64,000 bases of DNA from Pristionchus mayeri (taxonomy: Eukaryota; Nematoda; Chromadorea; Rhabditida; Neodiplogasteridae). The notes under the pieces are model-generated. The model worked only from the letters and a program-made list of their open reading frames with translations, searched no databases and was not told the DNA's origin. The stretch spans positions 41,442,907 through 41,506,906 of the forward strand of contig BTRK01000004.1 in the NCBI GenBank assembly GCA_036245805.1, in the 5' to 3' direction. Numbering within the stretch: the stretch's first letter is position 1; every line of letters begins with the position of its first letter. Position numbers and translations under genes: made by a program. Below, one piece after another: positions 43,725-55,650 of this stretch.

Positions 43725-44374
43725 ATGTTGGATCGTCGATTGAGGGAGTGCATTTCTTTGAAGGATTCTCAGTTTGGATTTATTCCAGCTTGTTCCACTG
43801 CGGAACCGATATTCGCGCTGAGAATGCTCTTTGAGAGGCATTTCGAATACGGAATGCCTGTAGTGGCTGCATTTCTTGATATGGAAAAGGCGTATGATCG
43901 CACTCCGAGAAAGCACATATGGAGATGTCTCAGAGATAAAGAAGTGCCAGAGAGATACATTGATTTGATCATAGACACGTATGACGGAGCCATGGCAGTT
44001 GTGAGAGCACCGTGCGGAAAGACAGGGGAGATACCGATTCGAGTCGGAGTCCACCAAGGAAGTGCCCTTTCCCCATTGCTATTCATAACTGTGTTGGACA
44101 GTGTGCTTGAAGGATTGATAAGAGAGGCACCTTGGACGATGTTGTATGCCGATGACATCTGCATTGTTGGAACAGATGTGAGTGAAGTAGAGAAGGAAAT
44201 GAAGAGTTTTCAGAGGAGGCTTTGCGAAGCCGGGCTGACTCTGAACACTGGGAAGATGGAATTTATTGTATTCGAGTGTGGGAATGCAACGATGAAAGAT
44301 GTGAATCAGGCTATGATCAAAAGAGTTGATCAATTCAAGTATTTGGGTTCGATGATCACTGCAGATGGATCTGC
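43725..44374 (+). pseudogene. RTE-like reverse transcriptase fragment, right arm
   Basis: Same protein as 37924-38757 up to ITADGSA, with YADD and VGVHQGSALSP intact. Similarity stops at 44374, and the frame then reads 18 unrelated codons to a stop near 44429. One substitution (AVIK to AMIK) separates it from the left copy. Truncated at both ends and not functional. Confidence 0.85.
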
Positions 44375-44499
44375 GCTAGTGCCAAGCGTCTGCACAAAAA
44401 AAGTTCAATCTAAGGGAAGGCTTAGCTAGAAGGAGCACCCTCATCGACTACATTGGCGAGGAACACTCGCGAGAGATTGAAACGCACAGCAACTATCGG

Positions 44500-44895
44500 G
44501 GTTTTCGTGCTGCAAGAGCGACCTTTATTTTCATCGACATCGGATGGCCTGATTTTTAAGTTGCAAAAATGGTGATCCACAACCCCTGGGTTCATTTATG
44601 TTTCACAGGTCGCTTAGAAACTGAAGCGATTCTGCTTTTCAATGAATAGTCGTTTTGCTACGCGCAAAAAAAAACAATCTCAACAAATATTCAAAACAAA
44701 TATTTCCGCTGGTGCTGCAGTCTACATATTCACAATCATTGCTTCTATACCGTATTAAATTGCATCATGCTCACCTTTAATCGAGTAGCGGGCATGCATC
44801 GGACGGGCTTCTCACTGAAAACGGAAACAATATGACGTGTAGGTACAATCAGCACCTGAGGAAAGATTTAGGATTGAGAAAATCTCCCTATCTAA
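44500..44895 (-). repeat. Dispersed repeat family D, copy 2
   Basis: Reverse complement of 8385-8735: CGGGGTTTTCGTGCTGCAAG, CATCATGCTCACCTTTAATCG, GGAAACAATATGACGTGT. About 85 bases separate it from the palindrome break, and it touches the element at 44893. Confidence 0.75.
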
Positions 44896-45897
44896 CACGC
44901 GTCTTCTGAGAGATTACATGAAAACTGACCCCCTGCGGCACCAGGAGCCCCAACTTTCAGTACAATTCTCGAGATAATTATGCTAGAGTATATTAGGGAA
45001 GAGAAAACTTTTGACGCTGACCGCTGATTCCTCAGCCTACGAAAGTATTTTCCACACACAAATCTAATCATAATTCTCACAAATATTCCCAGAAACGATT
45101 TTTTTATATGTCCGACAACGTCGATCTTCCATTTTTGTGCGTGAAAAACAGGAGTATCGAAATTTTGGAGACGGCCTGCTTCAACTGTCGTTACTCATGC
45201 CAAGGTGTTCTATTGAACGGAAATAGGTAGCGATCTGAGTCGGGTCGAAATGTTGGTTTTACAACGTGCAAATTTGAGAAATTTCGAGGTGAAAAATACG
45301 ATTTTTCTAAAATACTGATTTGTTCGGTTTTTTCGACGGTATTTGATCCATTCTATGAGCAAATGTTATAAAACAGCGAAAGAGTGAATAATAGAGCGTG
45401 TATCGTAAAAAAATAACCATTTTGAAAATTTGAAAAATTCAAATTGGTGAGAATTTTTGCTGCACTAAGGCCAATTCCCACCCCCTACCTGGCTCGGCTC
45501 AATTTTTTCCTGATAGAATAATGTACGCAGATTCTAAAAATGATCTCTGGTTACGCGGAAAGGTGGGGTCCTCGAGCCGCTAGAATTTATTTTCTCATTC
45601 CAAAATCACTTTTTGATCATTTTCAACATGAAGTTGTCGTCAACATAAAAGTTGATTGAAATAATTTTCCGCACATTTTGAGCCCAAATCCGACATTCTA
45701 GCTTCTCGGGGAGCTGATCTATGGTAGGGCCGGTCCTGGAACCGCAAAATACCTAACAGCCGGTTCTGAGAAAAACGGTCAGCGTCAAAAGTTTTCTCGT
45801 CCCTAATATACTCTAGCATAATTATCTCGAGAATTGTACTGAAAGTTGGGGCTCCTGGTGCCGGGGTGTCATGCAATCTCTCAGAAGAAGCGTGCTA
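44893..45897. mobile_element. 1.0-kb element with 145-bp terminal inverted repeats
   Basis: Left end TAACACGCGTCTTCTGAGAG; right end, inward, TTAGCACGCTTCTTCTGAGAG without its first base. The arms (44893-45036 and 45752-45897) share GGCTCCTGGTGCC, AATTATGCTAGAGTATATTAGGGA-type sequence and GACGCTGACCG. The unique middle has no transposase. The ends resemble those of 50280-51989, so both may use the same enzyme. Confidence 0.8.
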
Positions 45898-45978
45898 AAT
45901 AATATCTCGTATCAATCTATCAAATTTTTTTTTTGGAAATTTCGAACGCGAATTTTCATGTTTCATCGCATTCACATA

Positions 45979-48023
45979 CAGTACCGGACAAAAGTATGGC
46001 CCTAGAATTGAAATCCTCATTGCTTTCTTTTAAGATGAGATATCGACTCATGGTTTGGGGTGATCAATAGGTAAAGTACACGAGAATATACTACTGCTGA
46101 TTATGTGGATATATCTACAAAGGTTATTATTCTAAATGATATCATCGATGGAAGTTTTTGAAAATTAAACTGTAGGGTACACCGAATTCTCTAGACCGTC
46201 CCACTTCATGTGGAGGTAGTGCATATACTGACGCCTGAAATACATCACTGTACTCGTTGGCCGCATTTCGCAACTTGAAAATCGATTTTTCGACAACCCT
46301 ATTTTTGCGATGTGACCATATCTTTGGTCTCAGATGAGCTACAGTTTCCAAATTTGGCAGGTGATAAATACTAGTATTGAGTAAGTATTTTGCCAAATTG
46401 TAGCATGATTGACAGCTTTGATCAAAATTTCGAAAAATTGTGATCGTCATTTTCGTCGGATAGCGGATTTTACGATGCGTGAAGGAAATATGTTGACCTC
46501 ATGCGCCGAAGTAGTAAAACTATCTGAGATGAAGTGAGTGAAGTAGTGGAGTCGGATCTTTCAAGTCACTGATATTATAGTTGCTTTTCAGAGGGGTTTG
46601 GGTGCTGAAAAGTGTGATCATTCAAACTATTTTCGTAGCTAAGATAGAAGCAATCGAATTTCACTTTTTCAAAGATGCGTTATTCTTATACAGAATTTTT
46701 CCAGCTTGCCAAACTTACTGATGTTGGAGATAGGACCGAGATCTATCCAGTATACAAATTTGAAGTTGCTGCTCGGTCGCACTTGGCTGCAGCCTTGCTG
46801 CAAAATCGATGACAAAAATTAAGATATCTGCTCCTAGTAAAGCTAGAGACTCGTTCAAGGCATCAAAATGATCGCCATCATGAGTCCAGATGATCCTGTG
46901 AATATGAAAGCAATATCTCAGCATTTGCCCTCAGGGCATGAAAAAATCACTTTTTCACATGACCACTTTTTGGAGATCAATAACTTTTCGGGAAATCTGT
47001 TTAAAAATCTGGTTTTTGCTAAGACATGTTCAAAATGTCTTATATATATGGGTCCCAACTTTTTCGAATATTTGGATATCTTTCCTGCCCGTGGCGATTG
47101 GTTTTCGGAGGTGCGCCGTGGTCCTGAATCCATGACCCTTCGGAAACAAGTTTGTGGGAAAGTTAAGGAAATCAATTGTTATTGTGTCTGCATGTTCAAC
47201 ATGTTCAGAAGAACCGATTCCCAACTTTTTGAAATGTTTTGAGTGCAGACGAAAATAGCATGTCGGGGACTCGAAAGTGCCTCCGAAAATCGCACGTCGA
47301 GGGCAGGAAAGATATCCAAACACTCTCATAAGTTGGGAATCATATATATGGGACATTTTGAACAGGTTTAAGCAAAAATCAGATTTCTATACAGATTTAC
47401 CGAAAAGTTATGAATATCCAAAAAGTGGTCATGTGAAAAAGTAATTTGTCCATGCTCTGAAGGCAAATATTTATATATTGTTTTCATATTCTCAGTATAA
47501 TCTGGACTCATGATGACGATCATTTTGATGCCTTGAAACAGTCTCTAGCTTACTAGGGGCCGATATCTTAATTTTTGGCATCGATTTTGCAGCAAGGCTG
47601 CAGCCAAGGTGCGACCAAGGTGAAGCAGCAACTTCAAAGTTTAATTTTAGATAGACCTCTGTCCTACCTCAAACGTCAGAAAGTTTGGACAGCGGGAAAA
47701 ATTCTGTATAAGAATAACGCCTGTTTGAAAAAGTGAAATTCAATTGCGTCATCGCTACTAAATCAGTTAAGGTGCACGTGATGACGCAATACTCACATCG
47801 TATTCTTCGATGGGTTTGATATATAGCGCTGCAACATTTAACTTGCTAAGCCAACTGCAGAAAAAGGTATACGAAAAAATCAAATCGTATGAATACTTTC
47901 CGGCGCTACTGTATATTCTCGCGTACTTTATCTATTGATCACCCCAAACCATGAGTCGATATCTCATCTTAAAAGAAAGCTATGAGGATTTCAATTTTAG
48001 GGCCATACTTTTGTCCGGTACTG
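45979..48023. mobile_element. 2.0-kb Tc1-like foldback element
   Basis: TA flanks at 45977-45978 and 48024-48025. Ends are CAGTACCGGACAAAAGTATG and its exact complement, a typical Tc1-family start. The terminal repeats extend about 145 bp. A second, internal inverted pair covers about 46640-47115 and 47268-47735 (GCAGCAAGGCTGCAGCC, TTTTTGGAGATC, GGGCAGGAAAGATATCC). The left half has about 500 unpaired bases (46135-46635) and the right about 145 (47738-47880). There is no transposase. Mirrored open frames inside are not genes. Confidence 0.85.
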
Positions 48024-48479
48024 TAGGCAAGCATTATTCTAGCTATTCAGTGACATCGAGTTCTTTTTTCAAACACACATTATAATTATTTTACCATTAT
48101 CGACTTTAGCAAGTTATCCTAAATTTTGAATTCTTCTGGAGATGGACGCTGGAGTAAATTCCATAAATTTGATCCATGGGGCATGTTTCCCCATCCGTTA
48201 TTTTTTCAAAATTGGTGAGCTCCATAATTTGTATTTTAAGCATCGAAATTCATAGAGATAATGTATTTTTGACAAGTTGAAAATAAATATCAAAGATAAC
48301 TCACGTTGGTTATAGACGAATTCGCAAATCGCCGTCTTCTAGACACCGTAGTTCGAGGGGTCGGAAGAAGCCATTCCATAAACTTTTTAAAATATAAATA
48401 TTTTATACGGAACATGAAATTCAGGAATAATCAACTTCCCCGCATTTGACATGCAAATCTTCGTACTGTGAAGCACAAT
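48024..48479. other. No gene seen
   Basis: AT-rich flank without recognised features. Confidence 0.35.
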
Positions 48480-49060
48480 TTCTACGATCTGCAGACTCGA
48501 ATAACAACTCATCTTTGCACAACATATGTCGACCAATGTATGGAAAGTACAGTGAGCTGATCTTTCCCAACCATCCACATCGCGATGAAGTCTTGTCCGG
48601 GTCTGCGGGTGATGGATGCAACCGCTGAAGGTGAAAATTCGCGTGAACCTCCAGCTGCAAATACGACATAAAATTTAGAAGAAAACATATTTCACAAAAC
48701 AACTGTTCTTGTGTTTCAGAATATGCTTGATATATGAACACTTTCAAAAGAAGCAATGGAATCCCCCTCTGTTGACGAAAATAAAATACTCTCAAGTTCG
48801 TCTCTCAAGTTCCATATACTGCTCATATTAGATGTTCATGGAGAAAAGAAACGCCATCGTGTCTATTCAAAAAATGATCTGCTACCTCATGGGCTCGTTC
48901 GAAAGAAATTGTTTAAAAAAATAATTCTCAAGAAATTTATTTCTTAATTCTGCGTGTTATCTTACCAGTTTAATCTACGAGAGATAATGGATAAAGGCAT
49001 TTCTAGCGAATCCATGCCTAGTCGATACTGACCCGTTCCGATCTGCAGCAGACATGCTTG
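48480..49060. repeat. Family C, diverged copy
   Basis: GGGTGATGGATGCAACCGCTG, GCGTGAACCTCCAGCTGC, TTAGAAGAAAACATATTTC, TTTAATCTACGAGAG and CGATACTGACCCG are in the order of 33200-33700 and 53850-54070. Confidence 0.65.
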
Positions 49061-50154
49061 CTTCATCTTAAGTGCTTTTACATCTACTACCATGGGGCTT
49101 AATATCATGAAGGAATAATGGAGCATAGCCTTTTTCGCTTCTAGAAAATTGATATTTTCTGAAATTTTGAATCATGGTCATCACAGTCAAAAATATTGGA
49201 ATTCGGTGTACATAGTTCGAGTTGATCTCCTCAAAAGGAAGCTATCCCCGGACTAGGCCAAGTCAATAAGTGATAGAGTAAGAGTTGCTTGTTCAGTTAA
49301 CAATATAAAGTCTGAGCTTTCTTGTATGCTGGAAACATGGAATTTATGGAAATATCAATTTCGACACTTTAATATCAGTATCTGAGTATGCAATATTGCA
49401 TTTTTTAATACAATCATTGTATGTCCACTTGAAAATAAATGTGAACTTACCATGGAAGGTACTTAAAGTTTAAATGCATTTGAAATCAACAGACTTACGG
49501 CTACGGTTATGCGATGCAAGGAACTGATTTTTGACCAAGCCCTTTTTGCCGAAAGAGAAAAAATGACCTGAGTTTCTGTAACGTTTTTTGTGGTAATCTC
49601 TATTTAGATATTTCTTTATTATGCTTGCTCATCACACTTTCCAAATATACCTTGATATTTGCATAATCACGGATGTCCGTAGAGTGCTGACCCCAAAAAT
49701 ATGTAGTTCAGATATCAAAAGCAGGAACTTTACCTGAAATGCGACCATAATATCAAATGGTTTGGTTTATACTAATGTGTAATATAAAGAGTATCCAATC
49801 ACTCAACGAATATAGGAAACAGTATGAAAATATCTTGAGAATAAAATACGGCGTGTGCTTATATCGAAAATTGGAAAATCGGGCAAAACTTTTGATACAA
49901 CCTGATATGTGACAAATTCTAGGATGATTGGACATCTACTTTTGAAGAAACATCGAAAAAAAATTAAATTTATTATTATTCATTCAGATGGGTGGGTTTC
50001 ATCATTTTTTATTCTTTCCTTTCTTAGGCCGGTATGCGCTCTATTCACATAAAAATAATAAGGAAAATTAAAAATACCTTTTTTGAGAAAAAGGCAAAAA
50101 TGTGAAATAAAGTCACTTTGTGATAAGGCCAGTGGCCTACCGTAATGTGTTCCA
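49061..50154. other. No supported gene over about 1.1 kb
   Basis: It resembles 32390-32600 in places (AAAGGGAGGTATCCCCTGAC versus AAAGGAAGCTATCCCCGGAC; GCTGGAAACATG), so a further unnamed repeat is likely. Short frames are unsupported. Confidence 0.4.
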
Positions 50155-50279
50155 GAACACTTCAGATGTGGCACCCGAGCTATACTCGTCGAGTACTACA
50201 CGTGGGCACATTTAGGGCGATTTCGATTTTTCGCACTTTGCCAAGCATATTTTCACTGACTCACAAAGTCTCTCTTAAT
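50155..50279 (+). repeat. Family B, short copy
   Basis: CCGAGCTATACTCGTCGAG, GGGCACATTTAGGGCGATTT and GCCAAGCATATTTTCACTGA correspond to the end of family B. Confidence 0.65.
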
Positions 50280-51989
50280 TTAACACGGGTCTTCTGTAAG
50301 AATACAGGAACGTCTGCCACCAGAAAAAAGTCATAGCCATGGATTTCGATGAAACTTTGTTTATACATACTATTGGGGGTCCGAAGAACGTCTATGCACT
50401 TGGTTTGGTCAAATTCGCTGATTATCGATTTTTTGATCTACCCCTTTGGGATACCGTAACTCGGTCAATTTTGATCGTACAGTGGACAATTTTTTTGTAT
50501 TTTACTCATCTCAGAGAGTTCTACAAAAAGTTCTTCTTTACCCCTGCCGGAAATTACGTCATCGGGTACTTTTTGCCGAAAAACTAGTTTTTAGGTCAAC
50601 ATTATTGATTTTTCTCGAAAGTTTTTGCTTATATCCCCGATATTATGGCACCTGTGGATTCTCCAGGCAAACCTAGGTGGGGTCTATGTTGAGCATTTTC
50701 CATATAACGTGCATTGGGATATCGATTTACTATGTAGGTTCTTGGACTGCCGTTTTTTCCAAAATGTTGTTTTTGATCATATCTCAGCTTAAAATGGTGC
50801 TACCGCGAAGTTAAAAAGTGCAATCGATAGCTCTCAGAGCTTTACAGATTATACTCAGTGGACCGAAACGCCAAAACGTCTAGTTTTTGACTTATTTGAG
50901 ATCTGAAGAAAAAGCAGGTTCCACTTTGAAAGACGAATGATTCGGACGTAAACGGCGGACAAAAACGTAAACGGATCACAGTTCGCTGGGAATTCGACGT
51001 AGGAACTTGGGAGTTGTTGCATTGTCACCAGTATGTGCTCCACTATAAAACCCTGTTTAGATCATCTTCAGGCGATCACGAGTTTTACTCACCACCAACT
51101 AATAGAACAAAATAGAGAATTTGGGTTGAAAATCAGGGTTTGATAAAGACCAAACTTCGTAATTAATCGATATTCCAGTACTCCAGTAACTACTGTAACC
51201 AAGCAACATAATTATCGATTAGTTACGACATTTGTGGTTTACCTAACCATGAATTTCCAGTGAAATTCTCAAATTTAGACCATGAACCCCTATTCATTGA
51301 TGATGAGTAAAACTCATGATCGCCTGGGAAGAGGATCTAAACAGGGTGGTATAGTGGAGCACATACTCGTAACAATGCAACAACTAACAAGTTTCTGCGT
51401 CGAATTCCCTGCGAACTGTGATCCGTTTACGTTTTGTCCGCCCCCCCAAAAACTAGTTTTTCGGCAAAAAGTACCCGATGACGTAATTTCCGGCAGGGGT
51501 AAAGAAGAACTTTTTGTAGAACTCTCTGAGACGAGTAAAATACAAAAAAATTGTTCGCTGTACGATCAAAGTTTACCGAGCTACGGTATCCCAAAGGGGT
51601 AGATCAAAAAAATCGATAATCAGCGAATTTGGCCAAACTAAGTGCATAGACGTTCTTCGGACCCCCAATAGTATGCATAAACTAATGCCGTGAAAATATC
51701 TTGGGTGGAATTTTTAAATTTGAATTCCCGCATTTGCGTATCTCGGCTCTCAGTAAAGCTAGCGACTTGAAAATTGGAATATGGGGTGTAAAACTGTTTT
51801 ACACCCCACTGGCCAATTTTCAAGTCGCTAGCTCTACTAGGAGCCGAGATACGCAATTGCGGGAATTCAAATTTAAAAGTTCCACCCAAGATATTTTCAC
51901 GGCATAAGTTTCATCGAAATCCATGGCCATGACTTTTTTCTGGTGGCAAAATGGGCTCATTTTCCTACATTCTTACAGACCCGTGTTAA
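50280..51989. mobile_element. 1.7-kb foldback element carrying a nested MITE
   Basis: Ends TTAACACGGGTCTTCTGTAA and GACCCGTGTTAA. Left arm about 50280-51092 and right arm about 51294-51989 pair through GGATTTCGATGAAACTTTG, GTCCGAAGAACGTCTATGCA, GTAATTTCCGGCAGGGGTAA and CGTAAACGGATCACAGTTCG. The left arm has about 360 extra bases (50590-50950) and the right arm a 220-bp insertion (51685-51904). There is no transposase. The frames at 50855 and 51282 are mirror images. Confidence 0.85.
51685..51904. mobile_element. 220-bp palindromic MITE nested in the foldback
   Basis: TA at 51683-51684 and 51905-51906. It starts ATGCCGTGAAAATATCTTGG and ends CCAAGATATTTTCACGGCA. The arms are about 105 bp and meet around GGGGTGTAAAACTGTTTTACACCCC at the centre (read in two parts, GGGGTGTAAAAC and its complement). 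The left arm of the host element shows the uninterrupted site. Confidence 0.9.
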
Positions 51990-51990
51990 C

Positions 51991-53036
51991 TACGTAATTA
52001 TCAGCACATCGAAGTTCAAGTTTCAGAGTTTGATAAAGAGTATAGTTGAAACATTAATTCAATTATCCAATGTCATGCTATGCGATGAAATAAAAACAAA
52101 AAAGTTCATCAACCAATTTCCACAGTGCTCTCAATTAATGAATAGCTAATGTACCTCGTCTTTCTTCGTGACTTGTATTACGTCGTCGTGCAATGTACTT
52201 AGCATCGCTTCTCACTTTATCGACACCCGCTCATATTTCTTTAACCGTCAGAGAAAAGCGAGAGAGCGTGACGAAAGGTAGAAACGAGGAAGTCGTTTGC
52301 TCTACAACGTGTATTCTTATTCAAACGCGAAATACGGGATAGGAGTAAATACCGAAACTAGATCCATGAACGTACTGTAATCAAAGGGCCTAATATGTAA
52401 TCTCTCCGCGCATTTGTTGATCTTTTCGTAGATGATAGGCAGTCGTCTTGAAGGAAGATATGCGATTAAGTAGAAGACCAAAGAAGGATAGGTGAAAATA
52501 GTATTTATAGGTGAAAATAGTGTTAATGTAAGTTAGAGCATTTGATTATTGCGAACGAGTGCGAAGTTGTTTTGAATAAGCGAACCTATGTTTGATGGAG
52601 GAATTAATTGTGTTTCATCCATGTGATGCGCAGTGACTCGACCTCGCATTCTTCGTACAAGAAACCATAATTTCAAAAATCGTTTTCTGTCACCAAAAAT
52701 CAAAATCGAGCAGTCGTGTGGATTCTGATGATATATCAAGCGATGATAATCTAATGGGAATAGGCCGCCCTCTGGAGAAAACGAGTCAACGATTCAAAGA
52801 TGGTTTTTCTCCTTAGTTTACTTCCCTCCTTCCTCGTTAGATCGGAGACCAGAAGAGGAGATGATAGTAGAATGAGCCTGGTGCGGAAAGGCAGTTAACG
52901 GAGGAAGTATACTCAAATGCGAAATAGTGATTGCATGGCAGATTTGTGTTGCAGCCGCTCTACAATCGCCTCCGAATTGGCCGGGTTTGATGGTATTCAC
53001 ATTGCTAGTGATCAAATAAATAAATCTAATCTCCAT
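51991..53036 (+). repeat. Segment E, copy 1
   Basis: Inverted relative to 56755-57803 (positions near the outer end sum to 109794: TACGTAATTATC at 51991 pairs with 57792-57803). The part from 52361 is also repeated directly at 54788-55505 (GAACGTACTGTAATCAAAGG, ATTTGTTGATCTTTTCGTAG). Contains no supported gene. Confidence 0.85.
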
Positions 53037-54787
53037 TCGTAACAGTATTAATGGTGTGAAATAGGACTTGAGTAGAGCAACTCATCTACTATGGTAATGA
53101 AATATTTGACAACATGTTCCAACCCTGAAACCTCCTCTCACCTTCGAGCCCATTCATAACAGCCTGATTGGCCTTCCCAGTCGCCTCTCTGTCCAAATAT
53201 AGATCATGTACACAATTCTGGTCGGCGAGCGTGCACACATAATTAAGAGAGTCCAGTCATATCTGGTGCATTTTCTTTATTAACCACATTCCTTCTCATC
53301 CATTCCTCTAGCGTGTAAGGCCTGTCCATATTCTACTGCGGATTGCTACAGCTTCTGTAGAGCGACTGCGCGCGAGCCTCCAACTGCAAATTTGTAACCT
53401 ATTTTCGTAGAAAACATTTTATTTATGTAGCAATTATAGACTCTCAGAGCGTACATGGTATCGCGGTGCAATAAACACAAGCAATCCGATCTTCTTGGTC
53501 ACACGAACAAAATCTATAAATTCGGAGTTTCAATGACTGCAGTTATTCACAACAGGCTAATATCAGTACACTATGGTTCACTAATCAGTCACTGTTTTAC
53601 ACATAAAGGACTCATTAAAAGCATTCCACAAACGTTTCAATGTGAATATTGGATATAGGACAATCACACCTACGATCGACTTTTCCGTTTTTGACAGGCT
53701 AGTCAGGATACTGTGAAACACAACTCCTACCATCTGCTCCCTCGAGTATATCTTCTTTGCACAATACACTGTAAACCAATAACTGAATAATACAGTGAGC
53801 GGATGCTCCTAACCCCTTCCCCTCGCGAGGAAGCCCTGCCCGAGACTGCGGGGGGTGGATGCAGCTGCTGAAGCTGCGAATGCGCGCGAACCCCAGCTGC
53901 AAATAAGAATCTTATTTTAGAAGAAATACAATTGAATAAAATATAAATTCTTGTGTTTCAGAGCGTGTGTGATATATGGTAGAATCCTCCAGTAGAAGCA
54001 ATACGATCTGAATCTGCGGATCCATCCCTATTTCACACTGACCCGATCCGATGTGCAGCAGTACCAAGTCGCAGTTGCTGTCCGCAGCTGCAGCTGTCGT
54101 TGTGCTGCAGCTGCTGCAATAATGTGTGCATTGACAGCTGCAATTACTGTCATATTGTTTATTTTGTTTGCATTTCATCGCATTGAGCGATCGAGGCAAA
54201 TGACATTATCAAGATCACGAACAATCGATGGATCAGCGATTCACCTGGCAAGCAATACATTCACAATTCGTCAGAAAAAAAATTATGCAAATTTCATCAT
54301 GACCTCAACTTGTTAACTAAATACAACCTCCCATTAAAGCGGGAGTTTCAGCAAACTCAACTGACATAAACTGCCAAAGTGCCCCGATTGGAACATTGAA
54401 CCATAAAACAAATCCAAAATATTTAATCATAAAACCTTTTTAAAGCAGAGATACTCGCGATAAACGTTTCTACAGGGCACAGGGTAATCAAGTTGAACGG
54501 TTCAAACAAATTAAACGCAGTAAGTGTGATTCAAAACAGGTCAGAGACGCAGCGAGATGGGAAGAGGGCACGCGCCAGGAGCGAGTACTCTGTCGTCTGT
54601 CGCTCTCGCCTCCCCTCTCTAATTCAAGCGCTTCTTTTATTTTGCAATGTTTCCTTAGCATATTTTCTTTTCTGTTCCTTTGTCTAGGTATCATAATATT
54701 GCAAACACAGAAATTTATTTAAAAATTGAATTACACAATGCAAAACATCAATTGTGAGCCCCTTTTTCAAATGCTCGGGTTACTGTA
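53037..54787. repeat. Family C copies and CAGCTG-rich stretch
   Basis: 53335-53400 and 53640-54070 are family C (GACTTTTCCGTTTTTGACAG, GGATGCAGCTGCTGAAGCTG, CGCGAACCCCAGCTGC). 54080-54150 holds several CAGCTG palindromes. The rest of the interval, including an open frame at 54493-54694 on both strands, has no supported gene. Confidence 0.6.
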
Positions 54788-55505
54788 AGAAAAACTAGAC
54801 CCATGAACGTACTGTAATCAAAGGGCCTAATATGTAATCTCTCCGCGCATTTGTTGATCTTTTCGTAGATGATAGGCAGTCGTCCTGGAAGAAGATATGC
54901 GATTAAGTAGAAGACCAAAGAAGGATAGGTGAAAATAGTATTGATAGGTGAAAACAGTGTTAATGTAAGTTAGAGCATTTGATTATTGCGAACGAGTGCG
55001 AAGTTTTTTTGAATAAGCGAACCTATGTTTCATGGAGGAATTAATTGTGTTTCATCAATGTGATGCGCAGTGACTCGACCTCGCATTCTTCGTGCAAGAA
55101 ACCATAATTTCAAAAATCTTTTCCGTCACCGAAAATCGAAAATCGAACAGTCGTGTGGATTCTGTTGATCTAGCAAGCGATGATATTCTAATTGGGTTAG
55201 GCCGCCCTCTAGAGAAAACGAGACAACGATTCAAAGTCGGTTTTTCTCCTTAGTTTACTTCCCCTCCTTCCTCGTTAGACCAGGGACAAAAAGATGAAAG
55301 GAGACTGTAGAATGAGCATGTGAGAGGAAACATGAACATCAATGACACCCAAGTCAGGGAGAAAAAAACAGTTAACGGAGGAAGTAGACAATCTCCCAGG
55401 CGAAATAGTGATTACATAGCAGTTTTGTGCAGCAGCTATTCTACAAATGCGTCCGCATGGATTAGCTTTATTTGTTCTCGTTTTGCCGTATAAAATAAAT
55501 AAATA
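54788..55505 (+). repeat. Segment E, copy 2 (direct, partial)
   Basis: Matches 52355-53036: CCATGAACGTACTGTAATCA, GATTATTGCGAACGAGTGCG, GTGATGCGCAGTGACTCGAC, TTAACGGAGGAAGTA. It has small insertions relative to copy 1. Confidence 0.85.
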
Positions 55506-55650
55506 CAATCAAATCTCCGTCCCTAACAATATTTTTCGATTATATGAACAAATAGTAAAGTCCGCCGACCAAGTTCAATCACAAAAACTTCCATCGCTTA
55601 CATCAATCATCAACATGAGTTGCTTCTCAACCGCCTTCTGCTCTTCCTCG

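Larger units (their letters stand above)
38108..44374. repeat. Giant inverted duplication, 6.3 kb
   Basis: Left arm 38108-41135 (3028 bp) and right arm 41599-44374 (2776 bp), spacer 463 bp. Paired positions sum to 82734 inside and 82482 outside the tandem arrays, a difference of exactly 252. The arms are nearly identical: a 67-codon frame is unchanged (40176-40379 and 42355-42558) and the reverse-transcriptase parts differ by one residue (V to M) over about 210. The reverse transcriptase runs on beyond the left arm, but the right arm breaks off at GGATCTGC (44374), so the right copy looks derived. Confidence 0.95.

Noticed and set aside
38108..44374. Palindrome as an assembly or sequencing fold-back artefact
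   Set aside because: Arms differ by an exact 252-bp unit and by substitutions, and a unique 463-bp spacer separates them. An artefact is less likely but not excluded.
46868..47356. Overlapping open frames of 124, 85 and 108 codons
   Set aside because: They lie in the internal inverted pair of the Tc1-like foldback, on both strands, with no transposase motifs.
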